Assembly (NCBI GenBank): GCA_016800925.1 | Contig: JABCPU010000620.1 | Span: 1 to 34,900 of the forward strand | Length of the DNA: 34,900 nt | Reading direction: 5' to 3' | Origin: Suillus spraguei | Taxonomy: Eukaryota; Basidiomycota; Agaricomycetes; Boletales; Suillaceae | Part shown: in pieces, positions 20,263-30,994 of the stretch | How the letters are laid out: the number at the start of each line of letters is the position of its first letter | Numbering within the stretch: the first letter of the stretch is position 1 | The notes under the pieces: model-generated | What the model saw: the letters and a program-made list of their open reading frames with translations, nothing else | Told to the model about the DNA's origin: nothing | Databases searched by the model: none | Position numbers and translations under genes: made by a program

Positions 20263-21290
20263 ATGCTGCCTAGCTGCTATTCAACCCAAGGGTTTCTGGT
20301 CCAAGGCTCAGAGCTCAGAGGAGTAAAATCATTATTCAAACAGTAAGTCTCAGACTGCTACTGGTAGGTAGTGAAGTGGTGTAAAGACAGGTGCAAGGTA
20401 AGGTTCTTATGTGCTCAGCCAAAATGCGGACCTAAGGTAAGGAAAGCCTAAGTAAGAGACACTATGCAAAAACTACTGTTTCAAGGTCAGCCTGAGTTTG
20501 TCTGTTACAGCGGCTAGCGAGCGAGCAAGTGAAACTAGAATGCATATCCTGGTCACAGAGTTGGATATCAGGGGTCAAGGTATGAGCTCGACACTTATCA
20601 AGAATCTTCGGGTTAGATGGTGCAATATTACCGGGCGTCGGCAGCATAATTTTAGCGTTGGCTGGCATATATAAGTAGGAATTTTTCTGTAAGAGTAAGC
20701 TATGCGTCTGTCAGCCGGTTCACTGTAAAACCTCAGTTGGTGTTACTTTGCAGAATGTGTCCGAGACTTGCGTGCAACTCAACACACAGCTGATGAGAAT
20801 GTAAGACCACGCTCCACGGGACTTTAGCAGCTTTTTGGTGAACATTGTCATTGATGGATGCAGCAAAGAAGGCAAGGGCACGCAAGACAGAGTGATCATG
20901 AGCATAAATCCGTCATTTTCAAATCACAGCCATATAGAGCCATGCCTGAAAGACTCTGATTCATCAGATCCAAATCACAATATGTCTTCACCACGCCTCC
21001 CCTGAGGAACTCTTTCTCATGACTGCCCCCACAGGAGCCGCATCTCACAAACAAGACAGTCCTATGCACTTGCAGCATCTCCGAGAAGCTCGCTTGCTTG
21101 TGGCATAAACACCAGCATATTGAGACCATCATCCTCTCTCAGAGCTGTGGTACTCGCCCCTCTAAGTCTATTCCTGTTCAATACGACATCCTACTTTAGC
21201 ATCTTGTATGTGATTTACCACTTGAAAATAAATAAATACAAAGAAGTGGCCAGCATGATTGAAGACAGTAAAGTAAAATGCAGTCTCTTA
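20263..21290. other. No gene recognised
   Basis: Short open stretches only, on both strands. A TATATAAG-type word lies near 20668. Nothing could be assigned to a family. Confidence 0.35.
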
Positions 21291-21304
21291 CCTATTGGAG
21301 TCAA

Positions 21305-21680
21305 GCATCTATGGGGGCATAGATGTTCCCTGGGGGAACAGCTTGATTTGGTTAGTAAAGGGAACACATGTCTATTTTCAGTTATATGAGGTTAGAGGGA
21401 ACACTGAGCCAAGGGGAACAGAGGAACATCCTCTGTGGGAAACAGGGAACACATTTCTATTTATGGTTATACAAGGTGCAAGGGAACACTGGGTCAAGGG
21501 GAACAGAGGAACATCATGTGTGGGAAATAGGAAACACTTCTCTATTTTTGGATATACAAAGCACGAGGGAACACTGGGCCAAGGGGAACAGAGGAACATC
21601 ATGTGTGGGAAATAGGGAACACTTCTCTATTTTTGGATATACAAAGCACGAGGGAACACTGGGCCAAGGGGAACAGAGCC
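21305..21680 (+). repeat. 85-bp tandem repeat, 4-5 units
   Basis: GGGAACACTG starts recur at about 21395, 21482, 21567 and 21652, with an incomplete unit before. Each unit includes CAAGGGGAACAGAGGAACAT, a TGTGGGAAA.AGG word and CTATTTTTGGATATACAA. The last two full units are almost identical. The period is not a multiple of 3, so long frames arise by chance. Confidence 0.9.
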
Positions 21681-21839
21681 GTCCTGTCCCCAATTAGTCA
21701 TTGTCCTAAGTTTCTGTCATCCCATCTTTCATTCATCACATGCCATCGTCCTATTCTTGTTCAAGTCCTGATTTTGGCCTTCTTTGTCTTTTTGTTTGTT
21801 CGTCTGTCCATTCATTTTGTTTTGCTGGTTTCTAATTTT

Positions 21840-22165
21840 CTTTGTAAATGGCATCCTGTTCAGCTGCAGTCCGTTCAATCTTTCGACCTTCTTTGGGCGC
21901 CGGACAATGTTATGCTTCCCCTCTTGGCTTTAGTTGGGGTCGTGCTCAGAGTCCAGTCTGTGCTCCTTTGTTTTTATTTTATTTTCAACACTGCTCTCAT
22001 TTTTCTTCAATCTTTCAACCTTCTTTGGGCTCCGGACAATGTTACGCTTCCCCTCTTGGCTTTAGTTGGGGTCGTGCTCAGAGTCCAGTCTGTGCTCCCT
22101 TGTTTTTCTTTTCTTTTCAACACTGCTCTCGTTTTTTCTTTCTTTCGTCTTTGTTTCTGCAGGCT
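21840..22165 (+). repeat. 132-bp direct duplication
   Basis: TTCTTTGGGC.CCGGACAATG occurs at 21889 and 22021. The copies remain about 95% alike through CTTTAGTTGGGGTCGTGCTC and AGAGTCCAGTCTGTGCTCC. The unit is 44 codons long, so a frame stays open through both, but the flanks are pyrimidine-rich and do not resemble a gene. Confidence 0.85.
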
Positions 22166-22339
22166 CAGTCCTTGCATTGTGTGCCACTTGGCTTTGTTGG
22201 TTCTGAATTCACCCTAGTTGTACTTTTTTTCTGTTGCCCAATATCACTGACTTGTTTTAGACCCTCTCGTACGCTCAGCCATTGACTCATTTTGATGTAC
22301 GTTAAACTTGTGTCCGTCCCCCTTATTGCCTTGTCTGAT

Positions 22340-22551
22340 GCGTTGCTCAAGCAAAACCTCATGCTCTTCTCATCGCTGCCGAAAGTTCCCTGGATCCATA
22401 TCTGGAACCACTCAGGATATTTGACAATGTTATTGGGATGCTAGCGGGATGTATAGATGCTCCTCTCAAATCAGAACCAAGCTAACTCTTATTTCCACAT
22501 GTGCGTCCATATGCAAAGATGGCGCTGGGCAAGTTATCTTGTGTGGCCAAA
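22340..22551 (+). pseudogene. Fungal STAND/NLR N-terminal domain fragment, copy 1
   Basis: The frame HALLIAAESSLDPYLEPLRI is followed, after a stop and shift, by VRPYAKMALGKLSCVAK and a GTATGT donor at 22552. The pattern HPYAK.AL..LS.AAK.IL matches my recollection of N-terminal regions of agaricomycete NACHT/WD40 (STAND-type) proteins, which act as intracellular sensors. The family assignment is by recollection of the pattern, not by search. A related fragment lies inverted at 29370-29720. No NACHT or repeat domain follows here. Confidence 0.4.
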
Positions 22552-22818
22552 GTATGTTTTCTATTCTCTCTCCAGATGTGCCAAAAGAACTTCAGTGAGT
22601 CTTAAACAAGCTGTTGTGTTTTTCACTGTCTCAAGCCTCTACTGTTGTCAGAGGAATAGTGTTGTGGTCAGAAGTCTGCCAATGGCAATTGCAGGCAGTA
22701 GGTCGAGGGCCTTGGGCAGAAGTTGGCAGAAGTCAATCTTAATCTTATTTGCACTATGAGCAAATAACAAATGTTCGACATTCAAAAAAGTTTGTCTGGA
22801 CCTCTGTACATGCCAGAT

Positions 22819-23400
22819 TGGCAGTGCGTTTCTCGTCTGTTAGCTTGCTCACTCAACCCTGATTATGCTTTGGCTGTGTCCCACTCTCAGGCAGTGCATT
22901 TCTCGTCTGTTGGCTCACTTACTCACCCTGATGATGCGCTGGTCACATCCCACTCTCAACTAGTGTGTGTTCTCATCTTTTGGCTCGCTTAATACCCAAC
23001 CCTGATGGCGCTCTTGTTGTGTCCCGCTCTCAGAGTATGTGAAGGATCGGTTAATGACGTTTGGGTCTAGTCCTTGGAAACATTCATATCTCGGTGACTT
23101 TGCCCACAGTCTCTTCCATCTGAGATGGGTCTCTTGGCAGCGTGCTCGCTTTAGAGCGGAGATGCTGAGTGGGAGTGTGCCATGTTTGAGATATTGGGGT
23201 AGGTTCTCTTGTTCGTTATGACTGCTAATTTTGCCTCCTTGTCAGCCGTCTCATTTCCGTGAATTCCTTCATGTCCTGGAGACCATCATAAGGTGATGTT
23301 GAAGTCCAGGTATCTTCTGGCTAGCGATTTCATTTCCCGTGTTCTTGTCTTTTGGTTCGCATGCCCAATGTTGGCTGCTTGTCACAGTCTCTCGCTGTCC
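22819..23400 (-). mobile_element. LINE (non-LTR) retrotransposon 3' end with RNase H
   Basis: Read on minus, 23390-23165 is open and encodes REMKSLARRYLDFNIT, then the RNase H signature WSPGHEGIHGNETADKEAK (23236-23290). Further down, in another frame, come SALKRARCQETHLRWKRLW and a tail typical of fungal LINE ORF2. The 3' tail (22819-23034) is a threefold repeat of about 72 bp, each encoding LR.G(H/C)..-type sequence, which resembles the single LRTGH motif that follows RNase H in Tad/I-type LINEs. The reverse transcriptase is missing. Confidence 0.7.
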
Positions 23401-23770
23401 AATGAGGAAGTGCATGATTTCAATGCTGGTGGTGCTTAGGCGACGGCCCATTCTCATACGGTGTGTAACTTATGTTGTCTGTTGAAATATTCACTGTTTC
23501 TTTTGACCTCGACAATGCCAGAATGGGAGTCTGAAAAGATGTGTCTACAAAATTGGAAAAGTGTCTGTTTAGGTGTGTTGCTTCAGACTGAACGACCAAA
23601 TTTTGCGACCCATCAGATATGTGTCTGATTACAAGGGTACCTACGTTTTAGAGTCGGGTTACACACGTCATCTTCCTCAGATTAGGGTCTGACTAGAATC
23701 TCGTTTCTGCAGTGACTCTAGTGGATACGCACCAGATCGGCTCTTCCGGCGTTTTTGTTAGGGTGTTGAG
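23401..23770. other. No gene recognised
   Basis: Between the LINE remnant and the hAT-like element no frame or repeat could be assigned. Part may be the degraded front of the LINE RNase H region. Confidence 0.35.
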
Positions 23771-24834
23771 TGTCAAGTCAAAATAAAGGGTTCGAGGGTT
23801 CAAACACATTCTGAACTCGAACCGAACCCTTCCGAACACATTTGCAGGCGTCTGGTCCATGGTTCAGCCTCCTTACCTGAACCTGACCATTGGTCAGGTT
23901 TGGGGTTTGCAAATATAGGGCCATGAACTGGACCGAACCAGACTTCAGCAGAACTATTCCAGAATGTCGTCGACAAAGTCCAAGGGTCGTCCTGTTCAAA
24001 AAATAATCGCCAACAACTTGATCCTACAGCAAAAGGTTCCAAATTCCTCCAATCACTATGTTTATCAATGCAACTACTGTTTGACATACATAGAAGGTCG
24101 CGATGACAGACACCTCAAACATATTCTTGACCAGAATGCTTGCCCTACAGCCCTGGACCAGGTTTGTTCAGAAGTCCGTAACTATCTTGCCTCAAAGAAT
24201 GGAAATCAAGCATTGCTACTCCCACCTATCCCAAATGCAGATTCTGCTTCATCCGAGCCTTTATCAACTATGACTAATACTCCACAGAAATGGAAGAACT
24301 TCATTGGGTTTGTGGATCTCCCAGTCACTCCAGAGCAAGTAACACGTGCAAATTTCATAGTGATTCAGTGGGTTCAATGGGAAACTCTCCCAGTCAGTGC
24401 TGAACACTGTCCATTGAAGGCGTTCGCAATCACAATCCACTTAATTGTACCTGATGCCGCCAACATTGAGCATTATTTCTTGGGTCTGGGTGGGGTACAA
24501 TCTGTAAAACGCTGCAACCTATCCATTCAGACTTTCAAGTCTCTTAGCAAGCTACACCAATTTCTTGCACAAAGCATATGATGAAGCTGGCAAGCCAGCA
24601 CATCGCAAACATGCCCATGCGCACACTCAACCAGAAGATGGACTTGACATAGCCTTAGCAAACGAAATTGAAAGGCCTTTTGCATGGGTGCATCCACTCA
24701 CTGGTGACTCTTGCAGCTCAGACAATGAATTCCTTGCAGGTCCAGAGTCGATGACTGATGAAGAACTGCTTGAAGAGTTTAGCAGGTTTGAAAATGAGGC
24801 TCTAGAATCACACTGGCTTGCAAGAAGGTGCTGA
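23771..24834 (+). mobile_element. hAT-like transposon relic with BED zinc finger, copy 1
   Basis: Upstream, 23785-23920 is dense in GGTTC/GAACC words, including the hairpin AAGGGTTCGAG ... CTCGAACCGAACCCTT, as found in subterminal regions of hAT-type elements. From ATG 23964 the protein begins MSSTKSKGRPVQKII and has a BED-like finger: HYVYQCNYCLTYIEGRDDRH, LKHILDQNACP. It continues to SLSKLHQFL, shifts frame near 24560 and goes on AYDEAGKPAHRKHAHAHT, ERPFAWVHPL and LAGPESMTDEELLEEFSRFE. The catalytic core and hAT dimerisation region are not recognisable. The relic is probably a source-dependent element that no longer moves. Confidence 0.6.
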
Positions 24835-25640
24835 CGAAGTCCCAGATATCCCTTTGAAGGAGGTATTATTGACTGGAACGAGCTGGAGAAAGTTGATAAA
24901 AGAATTACACCTGCAGAATTTATTGAAAGATTGACGTGATTAGCTGTTGGTCACAAGGCATGGAGGCAGTCTGGAACATTGATGCACTGTTGTCGTTGTA
25001 CAGACACAGAGAGGCCTCTTTCTGCATTCTATCTGGCAAGTATTCAAACCCTGGATATTCCCACAATCACAGACTTCCTAGGCAATTTCCGCTTCATCGT
25101 TACCTCTCACCAGTTTGATGACATCAAAAATGAGTTTGACGGTGTTCAGCGCATTCGACAGATGTCGATAAATGATATTCCACCAGCATTCACAGAGCGC
25201 GATGTCTGCACTTACATATCCAAGGAGTTGGAAGGGTTAGAATTTTAAGACAAAGTGTTTAAGTCCTCACTGAGAAAGCTGATGCACTTCTCGAGTGGGC
25301 GCTTCTCGCCTGCCGGATCAATCCCAATCAGAATGCTACAATATTGTGGCATCATGCGACTCTGCTGAGCTGTTGCACAGCATGTATAGACCCATTTTAA
25401 TGGATATGATACCTGAGGATACTTGCAGAAACTACCGCTAGTTCGATTTCACTCGGTGATGAGACACAGCTAAACCCCTTCCTTTATCTTCCCTGAACAC
25501 CCATGAGGCGCCATTTTCCAATGCAAGAAGACGTACAGGATTGCCATCAAAAGCATGGGCTCCCTCCTCAGTGTCACCACCAGTCCGGATTCCCCAATCC
25601 GACCCCTTCACACATCCTTCCATGATTTATTGAAACAGAT
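24835..25640 (+). other. Relic sequence, probably part of the hAT-like element
   Basis: One frame reads DWNELEKVDKRITPAEFIER; another, 24979-25248, reads TERPLSAFYLASIQTL, TDFLGNFRFIVTSHQFDD and PPAFTERDVCTYISKELEGL. After 25250 all frames are short. On minus, 25438-25623 has a short open frame (NPVRLLALENGASWVFRED) without a known family. Spacing suggests continuation of the preceding element. Confidence 0.35.
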
Positions 25641-25849
25641 GAACAATCCAGTAAAGAATTTCTCATTGACCTGCCAAAGGCGCAACCAGACCTTGCATTC
25701 ACATCACTTTGACTGATGGAAGACAGTGTTCGCTTGAATATCTGTGATTTACAGCTCTTTGCATAAAGGATGGGACTGGCGTGAATTTTTCGTTCAATTA
25801 GGAAATGTTAGACTTAGTGAAATTTTGCTTGTGTAGTAGGCTCACACTA

Positions 25850-26345
25850 CCCTTATTATCATCCATGATGATGTTGATTGCCTGCTTCGCCTTGTAAGAC
25901 AGAATCCTGACTATTTTTGGACAAGCTCATGCGCCTCCTTGCAACAAACCAATTCGTATCTGTCCATTTCATGGCAATCTTTCGCGAGCTCGAACGTACT
26001 GATGTGAGGTACAAGAAACTCAAGCGCATTGCCATGGAACGCAATGAGACTCTCTGTGCTGCATTTATCGCACGCATAGCTCAGTATGATCCATCAGAGT
26101 TGGGATTTATTGACGAGACATCAAAAGATGAGCGGACACCTGGTAGACGCTATGGACGATCAAGGACAGACACACGTGCAGAGAAGAAGCAGGTGTTTGT
26201 GTGCGGATGGCGGACATCCACGGAAGCCCTCCTCACACTTTGATTCGAGTGTTGTCCTCATCAGACCCATTGGAATCAAGGTCAAGGCTGTCATGCTCTA
26301 GCAGGCTCTTGTGTTTTTTGGAGGCAGGAATAGTTATATATGGTA
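25850..26345 (+). mobile_element. Tc1/mariner-like DDE transposase relic
   Basis: The frame DVDCLLRLVRQNPDYF shifts near 25917 and continues DKLMRLLATNQFVSVHF, RELERTDVRYKKLKRIAMER and AQYDPSELGFIDETSKDERT, then PGRRYGRSR and RAEKKQVFVCGWRTSTEA. GFIDETSKDERT is the first catalytic Asp region of a Tc1/mariner-IS630 type DDE transposase, preceded by the usual helix-turn-helix linker. The second Asp and final Asp/Glu cannot be found. Frameshifts and truncation make it inactive. Confidence 0.75.
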
Positions 26346-26429
26346 TGATGATAATGAGTTACAGGGGATATGAGTGTATAGCAAGCAAAATTTCATCATG
26401 TCTAACATTTCCTAATTGAATGAAAAATT

Positions 26430-27260
26430 CATGCCAGTGCCATCCTTTATGCAAAGTCGTTGTATGCACTTAATAGAGAAGATCCTGGGCTGCAAGAACG
26501 AGTTAAAAAATGCATCTCCCCACATCTATCATATTCATCTTGATTTTGGACTTTGGATGTACTAAGTACAGTCTTTCACAAGGAGCTCGCGAAAGAAGTG
26601 AATTTGTTCCTGGACCATGAACGGCCAAAACCTCCGGGACCAGGTTGCTCGCGACGTAATCATAAGCGTTCGGACTAGTGTTGTGGGCAGAATGTCAATT
26701 ACTACACAATGCCTCCAGCCGCTGCACTTGCTGGACACCCTGTCTCACTCTTTACATCTGACAATTTCAATCGTGGCGAAAAGGTCGATAACACATCTGG
26801 ACACTACTACTGGTCTTGCAAACACTGTCCAAATGCCCTTCACATCTAAGGTCGTGACAACAAAGGGATGTCCATTTGAGTTCATGGTTAAAACAGCACT
26901 CGCCATTGCTGAGCGAATCTTCATTACCATACTCAGCAGAAGGCCATGGCTAATGGAAAGTCAACTCGTCGACATCATGCACACATGCATACTGGTGCCC
27001 AGTCAGGCATTAATGTTGATGGAGCTACTGATCTAGAAGCCAATTTTGCATGGGCACCCTCACTCGCACCTCAGACTCAGAATGTCGATGATGATCTTGC
27101 AGGTCCTGAATCGATATCACTTGATGAGATTGACGCAGCATTTGCCCTACTAGAACATCATACAGCGCACAAGGTCAAAGTACGGAAGTTGGGCGAGTTC
27201 GGTCCATCGTGCACCATGTTTCTTGAAGAAATCATCACGCTCTTCATCTATTTCTAAGTA
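26430..27260 (+). mobile_element. hAT-like transposon relic with BED zinc finger, copy 2
   Basis: From ATG 26709 the frame reads MPPAAALAGHPVSLFTS, DNFNRGEKVDNTSGHYYW, SCKHCPNALHI and a stop before GRDNK, where copy 1 has IEGRDDR. Further on, 26946-27257 encodes HHAHMHTGAQSGINVDGA, FAWAPSLAP and LAGPESISLDEIDAAFALLE. This aligns with the HAHAHT, FAWVHPL and LAGPESMTDEELLEEF stretches of copy 1. The element is diverged from copy 1, so they are two insertions of one family rather than a recent duplication. Confidence 0.6.
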
Positions 27261-28440
27261 ACGTTCTTTAAAACAATTCTGGCAGTGATCCTCACTCATT
27301 CGAGGAGGAAACTCTCAACAGAAGAAGTTATAGTAACCATTGGGATTAGGAAAGAAAGTCGTCCTATTTTGAAGCAATTCGTCCGAAAAAATTGACGCCT
27401 GGTCGACATGACATTTGTTGCATGGTGCCTCATTGTGACTGATCTGCAAAGCAGCCTATTTTACACATGGCGGGGTGATCACAAACAACAGCTAGCAAGG
27501 CCGCACGAACACGGCGACCTAGAAAGATGCTTTAGTGAGACGATGCAGGATAATAGACCAATCCTTACCTTGGGGAAATGCTGGTGTATAGTACACAACT
27601 CCATTTCCATATAAGTTCAAAAGATCGAAAAGGACACCATGGAATGAGTGCTGATTGATGGATTGGATAAAGTGTTGGCAGGTTAAGTTTATGATTTTGC
27701 GGAGTTGGAGCATGTTGACCGAGCTCTTCTACCGAGATCTATTGATGACAATGTTATGGTAGTTGATTACAGCTCACAAGACAACGAGCAGTGCAATGTG
27801 GATGCGCTGATGCTCTTCTTATGGTATTTCTCAGCGATGATTACCATACATTGTCATATACATAGGCTTGTAGCGCTTTGAGAATTCTGCCACTTCTTAT
27901 GGTTGTCCCAGCACAATTAGACACTGCCCCTAGCGCTAGTTCGGACGTCCTCATCACTTGAAATATATTCACATGTTTTCAAAAAGAAACATTGCATCTC
28001 AGCAGTATAACTTACGCAAGAGGCCATGGGACTAGATACCAGAAAAGAATGCCTTGAAAGGATATGCACGGAAATCCTTTCCCAGCTTGCAGACAGGATC
28101 AACAGCGCTAAAGACAACGTTAGGGTTAGTTAGTTACCACAAATCCTGGTGCAGCGATAAATTAAACTGTAGCACGGCAAAGTGAACACAGTGTTGTCAA
28201 ATCCAGGTCGAAATCCAGCGATGTCAAAGTTGAAACCGGATTTTGGTGCTTTTGAGTGTCCAAATCCATGTCCAAATCCATGTCCAAATCACGCCCAAAT
28301 CAGCCTCCAAATTCAACTTTGAACTTCCCTATAATGTCGAGAACTTTACCGATGCTGCGAGGGCTGCAGTCTCTCCTGTTCTGCTGACAATGGGACCTGC
28401 CTGCCAAAATCTCTCAAACTTATGAAGACATTTCCTCCGA
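27261..28440. other. No gene recognised; short TCCAAATC repeat
   Basis: The first 200 bp may continue the hAT-like relic (SFEEETLNRRSYSNHWD). The rest has only short frames. At 28256-28310 the word TCCAAATCCATG is repeated about three times with variants. Confidence 0.4.
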
Positions 28441-28445
28441 ACTGT

Positions 28446-29340
28446 ATTCATGGACGATTGCATATTGCCCAGCAAATGTCATGGAGTTCGTCCCAAATGA
28501 TTTCTGCGAGGTTTTGAATGAGATCCACGCGAGGAGAGTGATTGTTTAGAAGTGGAAGTCACCACGATAGTGAATAAGAGCTAGAAAGAACGATGAACAC
28601 AACACAGAAGATGTCACAATAGTGATGTGCAGAGGCCACTGATATGATGAACAGAAAGGGCCGCGATGGCACAGAACAAAACAACACAGCATGATGCGGT
28701 GGACAGAAATTTGTGGAGCTCTGGCAGCGTTTCATGCTTTCTACATACAAGGACACGCCTTCAGTCGACTCTTGGACAACATACTATGATACTTCTACAG
28801 TAGCAAGACAGGAAATGCAATGTTGATACAAAATTTGTTTTACTCATGTAACAAAAAGTTGATGCAGTGAATGCTGTGACTTTCGAAGGCATCGAGGACT
28901 GACGACGCAGTGCAATCTCGCTCACCCAGGTTTCATTGAATAGTACGAATGCAGTTTAGTTTGATTCTATGTTCGTCGATACAACATATGAAAGCTATGA
29001 ATTGTGGGTCCCCATGGACGTGCACAGATATATATAGGGACGATTGCAGATTTACAGCAAAGGTCATGAAGTTTGTCCCAAATGATTGCTGCAAGGTTTT
29101 GAATGAGATTCGCACAAGGAGAGTGATTATTTAGAAGCAGAAGTCACTATGGTAGTGAATGAAAGAACGACAACGCAGAAGACACCATAATAGTAGTGTA
29201 CAAAAGCCATACAGCATGTGATATGATGAATGGAAAGAGCTGCAATGGCAGAGAACCAAAAAACACAGCATGATGTGGTGGACAGAAATTTGTGGAGCTT
29301 CGGCGGCATTTCATGCTTTATATATGTAGATATAATACAT
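28446..29340 (+). repeat. Direct duplication of ~290 bp, offset ~580 bp
   Basis: Copy 1 (28446-28745) and copy 2 (29036-29330) share GACGATTGCA, GTCCCAAATGAT, GAGAGTGATT.TTTAGAAG, CAGAAGA and GTGGACAGAAATTTGTGGAG. Both encode the end of the same unknown protein: VMEFVPNDFCEVLNEI and ARRVIV stop in copy 1, VMKFVPNDCCKVLNEI and TRRVII stop in copy 2. Copy 1 has a shift just before this. The coding end followed by shared 3' sequence suggests duplicated 3' ends of a decayed gene. Confidence 0.75.
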
Positions 29341-29358
29341 CTACATATATATAAAGCA
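29315..29358. repeat. AT-rich inverted repeat
   Basis: GCTTTATATATGTAGAT and its reverse complement (with one extra AT) flank a 7-bp loop. It sits exactly at the right border of duplication copy 2. Confidence 0.7.
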
Positions 29359-29369
29359 CAAATTGCCTC

Positions 29370-29720
29370 TGGAACATATTGTCTTGAGAAGTTTGGATAC
29401 CACTTTGTTGCAATACCCTTGATCTAGAATAACCTGCATAAATGATCACTGAGTAATAGTGAGAGATCCGGAGAGAGAAAATGAAGACATACTTTGGCTG
29501 CAGAAGACAACATGCCCAGTGCCATCTTTGCATATGGACGCACTTGTGGAATGGTCTTATTTTTGGTTTTGATTGAGAAGAGGGTCCGTCCATACAGCCA
29601 TGAGCTTCCTGATAAATATCTTGAGAGGTTTAAAATATGTATCCTGGAAACTCTCAGCAGCATTGAGATCATCTTGTGGACTTTGAAGAATGGAATCCAC
29701 GGTTATTGTGGGGCTCAAAG
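29370..29720 (-). pseudogene. Fungal STAND/NLR N-terminal domain fragment, copy 2
   Basis: Minus-strand exon 1 encodes AAESFQDTYFKPLKIFIRKL and, in another frame, VRPYAKMALGMLSSAAK. A 59-bp intron (29434-29492, GTATGT donor) leads to VILDQGYCNKVVSKLLKTI. The joined pattern PYAKMAL..LSSAAK-VIL.Q......LL resembles the conserved N-terminal segment of agaricomycete STAND/NLR proteins. The intron position matches the donor of copy 1 at 22552. Frameshift and truncation show a relic; no NTPase domain follows. Confidence 0.45.
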
Positions 29721-30201
29721 TGGACTCATGTGGTTTGCAGCCTCTTGAGTATCCAGGCTGACAGACACTGGAAGACAATCAAGGTACCTCGAGATACAAT
29801 TTGAATACACACACCTTTTGTGATCAGCTGCCTTGAATACCAGGCTCCTCTAAAGCTGCAGGCTTAGGCTTTCCACAATTGAAGCTCAAACCTAAGCCTT
29901 GGGCAGGCTGTGACCTGGGGCTGGGCCTGGCTTTAGCTGGCCCACCGCTTGAAGCCAAGCTGGAATGTCATTAACTGTCCAACAAGTGAGACAAATCAAG
30001 AAGTTCTGAAAGTTATACTTTGAGTTGCCCACAGGAATGCAGTCTTGGGTCAGTGAACACAGTTTGCAGGTGCTAAGTCGTGAATTGTTGTGGGCAATGG
30101 TGCTGAAGAAACTCATAGGTTATTCAGTACATAAAAGATGGTGGAGTCCCTGCGCCACACTGGGCTAACAAATCTGAATTTAGAAATCAGGGCACCTTGG
30201 G
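29721..30201. other. No gene recognised
   Basis: Contains GC-rich words such as GGGCTGGGCCTGGCTTTAGC near 29920-29945 of the kind seen in small non-autonomous elements. No coding frame could be assigned. Confidence 0.35.
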
Positions 30202-30630
30202 GATATCAATATTTAAGAACACTTTAAATGTTGTACAAAATACAAAGGCAAAGGCAATACTTTAAACTTAGCTTGAAATTTGGGGTGGTCAAAAATAACA
30301 TGTATTTGTAGACATTTTCATCTTGAATACATAACAAATATGAAATCACGTTCAAACATGGCTTAAATGTCTAGCTAAACTTGTAGTTCAGTGTGATCAC
30401 ATTTTGCATAACATTAAAACTTGATTTAAATGCCAATGTGATCACACTAAACTTCAAGTTTAGCTAGATATTCAAGCTATGTTTGAATGTGATTTTTATA
30501 TTTGTTGGGTATTCAAGGTGGTGCCTGCAAATACATGTTATTTTTGACCAGCCTAAATTACAAGCTAAGTTTGTGAAGCATTGTCTTTGCATTTTAGACA
30601 ACATTCAAACTGGTCTTAAATATGGATATC
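30202..30630. mobile_element. Foldback / MITE-like element with ~195-bp arms
   Basis: The left arm begins GATATCAATATTTAAGA and contains GGTCAAAAATAACATGTATT, then CAAATAT and TCTAGCTAAACTTG, ending TGTGATCACATT near 30405. The right arm (30440-30630) is its reverse complement at roughly 80-85% by eye, ending CTTAAATATGGATATC. A spacer of about 35 bp separates the arms. There is no coding capacity. No clear target-site duplication was found. Confidence 0.85.
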
Positions 30631-30994
30631 GCTGATGTGAGGGTGTACCATGTAGTCAAGCAAGGTGAAATTCAGTACCGAACCCTAGTTAATTTCATAT
30701 CATGAGTCTTTGATCGGAGATCAATCGGAGTGTCAAAAATAATTGAGCCAAGACCTGCCGTATCCAGTTGTCAAGCATATACTGTCAATATTGCTTTGCA
30801 GATTACACTTATTGTGTGGGTGCCATTCTACAACTCAAACGCCATGCCCCCCAAAAAAAATGTCGCTGCTCTTCGGCTCGGAATCTCTCGTTCTGCCCCT
30901 GGGCACCTCGACATTGGCAGTCTGACATTGCGAGATTCATCAATTGCAAGCCCTGGTTGGTCAGCAACACACCTCCAAAACTTCGGTCACGAAC

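Noticed and set aside
21603..22285. Two overlapping plus-strand frames of 145-204 codons
   Set aside because: They run across the 85-bp and 132-bp repeats and pyrimidine-rich DNA; hydrophobic composition comes from T-rich sequence, and no family or splice structure was seen.
30743..30994. Upstream zinc-finger-like frame (YCQYCFADYTYC ... KKC) as an extra first exon of the zinc-finger/CHAT-like gene
   Set aside because: No convincing donor/acceptor pair joins it to 30995 and the Met at 30995 gives a complete protein; it remains possible but unsupported.
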